Virus record (IMG/VR): IMGVR_UViG_3300025102_000209
Location: 1-28,004 of that record
DNA: 28,004 nt
Direction: 5' to 3' (one strand)
Origin: a virus
The position numbers were made by a program, and so were the translations under genes. The notes beneath the pieces were generated by a model. The model had not been told where the DNA came from, searched no databases, and worked only from the letters and a program-made list of their open reading frames with translations. Positions 24,644 through 28,004 of this stretch are shown piece by piece. Each line of letters opens with the position of its first letter. Position 1 is the first letter of the stretch.

Positions 24644-25753
24644 ATGCCAGATAATAATAAGATAATTTTAGGTACAAATGACGATACTTATATTGCGGCG
24701 GATGACGCGGGGAATATAGTATTGCAACATGAAGGAGGCAATAGAATTTCTATGAATAATACCTCTATAACTCCTGCTAGTAATGAGCAGATAGATCTAG
24801 GATCCGCAACAAAAAAGTTTAGAGATTTATATCTTTCATCAGATTCTATTTTTATAGGAAACACTAAACTGTCATCGGACCCAACCACAGGAGCACTATC
24901 AACTGTTGTTGCAGATGCGCAAGGACAATTTACAGCAGCCCCTTCAGCAGTTGGAGGAGATGTTGATTTTAGTAATTTAAGCAATACACAAGAAACATTG
25001 CTAGCTAAATGGCGTGGAGCAGATAATTCATCAATCATTCCATCACCAGGAGATGTAGCTAATAATCCACCTACATTTCAGTTTGAAAATAATGGTGGGT
25101 CGAACATTACTAGTTCAGTTATAGGCCATGCAAGCGGCACAGTAAATGGACCGGGGGGAATTGCTATTCCTTATAATCTGCTTCAAACAAGAGTGCGATA
25201 TGGTAGTGGTTTTACTAATATACCTGGTGCTGCTAATTCTGTGCTTAAACTTACAAATAAAGAAAATATTCCATCTACAGAATTTATGTATGATGATGCT
25301 AATGATTTCTTGATTCCTGGTTATAGTATAAATCCTAATTTTGATCATTTAAAATTAGTTTTTTATGAAGAAGGATCTGAAGGAATGCCAGGATTTGGAG
25401 GAACACCCACATATAATTATTACTGGAGAGTATTAGATGCAAACGGAAATGATGTTAATTTCTGGGATGGAGTTAATTTTTTCACTTATAGCCCTTTGTC
25501 CAACTTACGGTTTGGTCATCCTTCAAATAGCAGTAGTTGGGGATACCAGGATGGCAATTCTACTGGTACATTACCAGCAAATGTCCCTACTTGGGAATTG
25601 TATCAATCAACTAATGAAGTTGAAATTGAAGAAAGTATAAAAATTAATGGAGATCCATTTTCTAAGGACGGGTTAATGATAAAAGACCAAGCTGGTAACT
25701 ATAGAAGGATAACAATAGATTCAGTAGGTAATTTAGGCAGTACAGCTGTTTAA
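24644..25753 (+). CDS. Probable tail fibre / receptor-binding protein 2 (369 aa)
   Basis: It begins with a module like that of fibre 1 (KIILGTNDDTYIAADDAGNI then NRISMNN). The next motif, IDLGSATKKFRDLYLSSDSI followed by FIGNTKLSSD, is the typical N-L/I-G-S/D-x-x-x-R/K-F-x-D-L-Y-L-S repeat seen in tail fibres of marine phages. The remainder is beta-rich and aromatic and ends with KDGLMIKDQAGNYRRITIDS, a short capping beta segment. It is shorter than fibre 1 and may be a second, host-range-specific fibre or part of the same spike. The 74-aa chaperone-like gene follows. Confidence 0.65.
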   Translation: MPDNNKIILGTNDDTYIAADDAGNIVLQHEGGNRISMNNTSITPASNEQIDLGSATKKFRDLYLSSDSIFIGNTKLSSDPTTGALSTVVADAQGQFTAAPSAVGGDVDFSNLSNTQETLLAKWRGADNSSIIPSPGDVANNPPTFQFENNGGSNITSSVIGHASGTVNGPGGIAIPYNLLQTRVRYGSGFTNIPGAANSVLKLTNKENIPSTEFMYDDANDFLIPGYSINPNFDHLKLVFYEEGSEGMPGFGGTPTYNYYWRVLDANGNDVNFWDGVNFFTYSPLSNLRFGHPSNSSSWGYQDGNSTGTLPANVPTWELYQSTNEVEIEESIKINGDPFSKDGLMIKDQAGNYRRITIDSVGNLGSTAV

Positions 25754-25791
25754 TTACTTAAGTATAATTAATAGTTTTAAAAATTAAAAAT

Positions 25792-26016
25792 ATGACAAGA
25801 GAAGAAGCTGACGCAAGAGATGCGGCAAATTGGCGGGCTAATTTTAGAGCTCAAAGAAATGCAAAGTTAAAAAATAGTGACTGGACACAAGGCGCTGATG
25901 TACCTGATAATATAAAAACACCTTATGCTGTTTATAGACAGGAACTTAGAGATGCTCCAGTGAATTTTTCAACAGAAAATGGAAGAATAGTATGGCCAAC
26001 TGAGCCATCAATATAA
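25792..26016 (+). CDS. Tail-fibre assembly chaperone-type protein (74 aa)
   Basis: The core NAKLKNSDWTQGADVPDNIK then YAVYRQELRDAP and the end IVWPTEPSI match the well-known phage tail-assembly chaperone pattern (R-N-x-x-L-x-x-S-D-W-T-Q-x-x-D-V-P...W/Y-x-x-Y-R-Q-x-L-R-D...W-P). Such proteins help trimerise or attach fibres and lie next to fibre genes. The protein is of normal size for the class. It starts after an A/T leader (AAAAATTAAAAAT) and is the last plus-strand gene before the terminator. Confidence 0.85.
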   Translation: MTREEADARDAANWRANFRAQRNAKLKNSDWTQGADVPDNIKTPYAVYRQELRDAPVNFSTENGRIVWPTEPSI

Positions 26017-26022
26017 ATAATT

Positions 26023-26048
26023 AAGGGGCTTTGCGGCCCCTTTTTTTT
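26023..26048. terminator. Bidirectional terminator between convergent modules
   Basis: The perfect stem AAGGGGC / GCCCCTT, with a possible T-G closing pair around loop TTGC, is followed by eight T in the plus direction. On the minus strand the same stem is preceded by eight A and followed by TTAATTATTT, and the stop codon of the RNR gene (26047-26049) touches it. It therefore ends plus-strand structural transcription and probably also the minus-strand RNR transcript. Confidence 0.85.
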
Positions 26049-27810
26049 ATCCATCACACGATATGCAATCAGGATTCATGGCATTTGCGGCTATATCACC
26101 GCGAAGTACAGATTCTGTTCTCATATAATATAAGGTTTTTATACCTCGTTTCCATGCTTCTAAATGTACTTTATTAATCCATTTAGGTTCAGCAACAGAA
26201 GGAAACGCTAAATTTAAACTTACAGATTGATCTATATAATCTTGTCTTATACCTGCTTGACCTATTAATTCTAATTGGTTTATTTCTTTAAATGTTTTAA
26301 ATACATTTTTTACAGGCTCACCATCTTCTTCGGTAAGTCTTCCTGAGTGATCATAATACCATCCATCGAGTTTTTTAATTCCTTGAACGGATCCACCGTC
26401 TTCCAAAATTTTGTCCCAAGTTTCTTTATTGTCGATTCCAATTTTTCTTAATACTTTTTTAAGTTCTTTATTTTTTCTAATAAATGTTCCTTTAGCTGAT
26501 TGCTCAGTAAATACATTAGCTGCCCAAGGTTCAATACCTGGTGATACATTACCTGATAGCTTACTATTTGAAACTGTTGGAGCTATTGATCTTAAATGTG
26601 TATTTCTAAAACCAGTACCAACACACCATAAAGGTTCGCCATATATTTCAGCTAAATCTCTTGAAGCTCTTTCAGTTTCTATTTTTATTTTTGAAAATAT
26701 TTCTCGCGTTTTGAATTGCGCTAATAAACCTTCGAAAGCTATTCCTTTTTTCTGTAACAGGCTGTGCCATCCAAGGACACCTAATCCAAGTGCTCTCCCT
26801 TTTTCCGCACTGCGTACAGAGTTCTCGAATCCCTTCATATTCTTTGCTCGCTGAATAAATTCTTCCAGCACACCGTCCAGGAACCAAGTTGCGTCGTAAA
26901 TTAAATTTGTATTCTTCCATTCGTCGTATTTATCTAAATTTAAAGATGACAAGCAACAAACAAACGAATGTGACTCGTCAGTATGTAACGTTATTTCGCT
27001 ACATATATTTGTCATGTGAACTTTAAGTCCATTTGACTTATATGCTTTTGGGTTACTTTTGTTTGTATTTCCCTTAAATAAGATATAAGGTTCGCCAGTT
27101 GCTTTACGTTTTTGTAATAATTTACCCCATTTTCTTCTAGCGTCTTTATCTCCTCCATCAAGTTTTCGCATAAACTTGTCGCCGACCACAGCGCACTGGT
27201 GGAGATTGAGGGATTGCCGGTTAATATCGCCTTTCGGTTCTCTGATCTCCAACCATTCTTCAAAGTCGGAATGGTCAATATTGATATTAACTGATGCAGC
27301 TCCTCTGCGGACAGATCCTTGATTAGTGGCGAGTATTGTTGAATCGTAGATTTTGCAAAAAGGCACCACGCCGTCACTTGTTCCATTTCCTGTAATTTTA
27401 GCTCCAGCGGGTCTAATCATATTAACTCCTATTCCAACACCGCCGCCATGCTTGGCTAAGAGCATCATTTCTAAATTTTTATTTCCTATATCTTGTATAC
27501 TATCTGCAACATCAATACCAAAACAACTAATAGGTAAACCTCTGTCTGTGCCTGTATTAGACAACACTGGTGAAGCTAAACACAGCCAACCATCCCATAT
27601 ATACTGGAAAAATTTATCGGCCATTTCAGGCTTATATAAACGTCTCGCAACGGTTTTTGCAACACGCATATATGCTTCTTTAGGTGATTCACCGTTGTAT
27701 AAATAACCACCAGCTATTGTTTTTTTATAGACATCTGTATCTCCCCATACAGGATAGTCTTCACCTTTTTTCCAGTTACTATTCCACATTAGTTTCTTTC
27801 TTTTTATCAT
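26047..27810 (-). CDS. nrdA: Class I ribonucleoside-diphosphate reductase, alpha (large) subunit, 587 aa
   Basis: Reduces ribonucleoside diphosphates to deoxy forms with a separate beta subunit. Key motifs are visible: PISCFG (C96) and CCLSSLNL (C285/C286) for the redox pair, N-I-C-S-E (N268, C270, E272) for the thiyl-radical active site, the tyrosine pair in TLYYMRT (Y561-Y562) for radical transfer, VSNSKLSGNVSPGIEP (413-428), and a C-terminal C-I-S-C pair (C582, C585). The protein begins directly with the barrel region and lacks the N-terminal ATP cone (about 100 residues) of longer NrdA proteins, so the usual dATP activity switch is absent. An alternative start at 27789 (MWNSNWKKGED) has an A-rich leader and shortens the overlap with the upstream small gene from 32 to 11 bases; I cannot decide between the two starts. 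Parts of the gene (26760-26880, 27170-27430) have markedly higher G+C and different codons. The beta subunit is not in the window. Confidence 0.93.
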   Translation of the reverse strand: MIKRKKLMWNSNWKKGEDYPVWGDTDVYKKTIAGGYLYNGESPKEAYMRVAKTVARRLYKPEMADKFFQYIWDGWLCLASPVLSNTGTDRGLPISCFGIDVADSIQDIGNKNLEMMLLAKHGGGVGIGVNMIRPAGAKITGNGTSDGVVPFCKIYDSTILATNQGSVRRGAASVNINIDHSDFEEWLEIREPKGDINRQSLNLHQCAVVGDKFMRKLDGGDKDARRKWGKLLQKRKATGEPYILFKGNTNKSNPKAYKSNGLKVHMTNICSEITLHTDESHSFVCCLSSLNLDKYDEWKNTNLIYDATWFLDGVLEEFIQRAKNMKGFENSVRSAEKGRALGLGVLGWHSLLQKKGIAFEGLLAQFKTREIFSKIKIETERASRDLAEIYGEPLWCVGTGFRNTHLRSIAPTVSNSKLSGNVSPGIEPWAANVFTEQSAKGTFIRKNKELKKVLRKIGIDNKETWDKILEDGGSVQGIKKLDGWYYDHSGRLTEEDGEPVKNVFKTFKEINQLELIGQAGIRQDYIDQSVSLNLAFPSVAEPKWINKVHLEAWKRGIKTLYYMRTESVLRGDIAANAMNPDCISCDG

Positions 27811-27997
27811 TCATCTCTTTTGAAATATCTTTCTGTAAATCTTCCAGTGCTTTTTCGTACCCGTCAAATTTCTTCACTAGGCTCATCGTCCCAATAGATA
27901 AATCTCTGAGATTGTTCATTTCGTTTATTATTTGTTGTACGTTTTGGCCCAGAACTTCTATCCTGTTCCACATTTCTATTAGTTTGCTTTCTTTCAT
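27779..27997 (-). CDS. Small coiled-coil phage protein upstream of the RNR gene (72 aa)
   Basis: An all-helical, charged protein that begins ESKLIEMWNRIEVLGQNVQQ, continues INEMNNLRDLSIGTMSLVKK and ends KDISKEMNDKKKETNVE. The N-terminal half shows coiled-coil heptad spacing. The pattern 'N-L-R-D-L-S-I/V-G-T...F/P-G-Y-x-x-A-I/L' is one I know from small uncharacterised proteins beside RNR genes in marine phages. The 3' end overlaps the RNR start by 32 or 11 bases depending on the RNR start chosen, so translation is likely coupled. The function is unknown. Confidence 0.6.
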   Translation of the reverse strand: MKESKLIEMWNRIEVLGQNVQQIINEMNNLRDLSIGTMSLVKKFDGYEKALEDLQKDISKEMNDKKKETNVE

Positions 27998-28004
27998 TGT
28001 GCAT

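Noticed and set aside
22607-25753. Diversity-generating retroelement acting on the fibre genes
   Set aside because: No reverse transcriptase gene and no template/variable repeat pair was seen in the window.
26411-26854. Open plus-strand frame opposite the RNR gene
   Set aside because: It is antisense to highly conserved NrdA sequence, has low-complexity hydrophobic content and arises where the RNR gene has higher G+C and fewer chance stop codons.
27012-27386. Minus-strand frame of 124 residues within the RNR gene in another phase
   Set aside because: It is fully contained in the RNR coding region, has no leader of its own and no recognisable protein pattern.
27353-27706. Plus-strand frame of 117 residues opposite the RNR N-terminal region
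   Set aside because: It is antisense to the conserved barrel of NrdA; its Pro/Ile/Leu-rich translation looks like a reading-frame shadow.
1-28004. tRNA genes, CRISPR arrays, insertion sequences or attachment sites
   Set aside because: No cloverleaf-like segment, regularly spaced repeat, transposase or integrase was recognised. A tRNA scan was not possible here, so a divergent tRNA cannot be fully excluded, but almost all bases are in coding frames.

Overview
The window is a stretch of an AT-rich phage genome, roughly 30% G+C by eye. It covers the late structural (virion) module and one end of a replication or nucleotide-metabolism module. I see no ribosomal RNA, tRNA, integrase, transposase, CRISPR array or bacterial housekeeping gene. 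The probable host is a member of the Bacteroidota, most likely a marine flavobacterium. The start codons are preceded by A/T-only leaders such as AAATAAAATATT and lack Shine-Dalgarno sequences, which is the known initiation style of that phylum. Several proteins also resemble structural families I know from flavobacterial and uncultured marine podovirus-like phages. Family assignments rest on motif recognition alone; no database search was run.

Layout, plus strand: the C-terminal end of a probable major capsid protein (1-252) is followed by a hairpin terminator. A lone conserved head-associated gene (326-1090) with a second hairpin behind it comes next. Two probable connector or ring proteins (1154-2737) follow. 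A 2832-residue tail protein (2741-11239) combines a phage tail-hub or 'muzzle'-like N-terminal half with a long beta-rich, adhesin-like C-terminal half. A small virion protein (11252-11575) then leads into three genes of rising size (236, 447 and 2500 residues), arranged like the internal virion or ejection proteins 14-15-16 of T7-type phages. The largest carries a zincin HELTH motif and reads as a multidomain 'polyvalent' protein injected with the DNA. Two tiny basic proteins and two small membrane proteins (holin candidates) follow. The last part holds a fibre region: two tail-fibre-like proteins with related N-termini and two small proteins, of which at least the second is a tail-fibre assembly chaperone type.

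Minus strand: after a strong bidirectional terminator (26023-26048) the convergent module begins. It holds a class I ribonucleotide reductase large subunit without an ATP cone, and upstream of it, overlapping slightly, a small coiled-coil protein. No beta subunit, polymerase, terminase or portal gene lies inside the window.

Functionally, the plus-strand genes build the capsid-tail junction, the tail tip, the ejectosome, the lysis pore and the receptor-binding fibres. The minus-strand RNR supplies deoxynucleotides for phage replication. The most unusual features are the two giant proteins (2832 and 2500 residues), the repeated K-F/L-S linker motifs in the second, and patches of sharply higher G+C with different codon choice inside the RNR gene and near the start of the 2500-residue gene.
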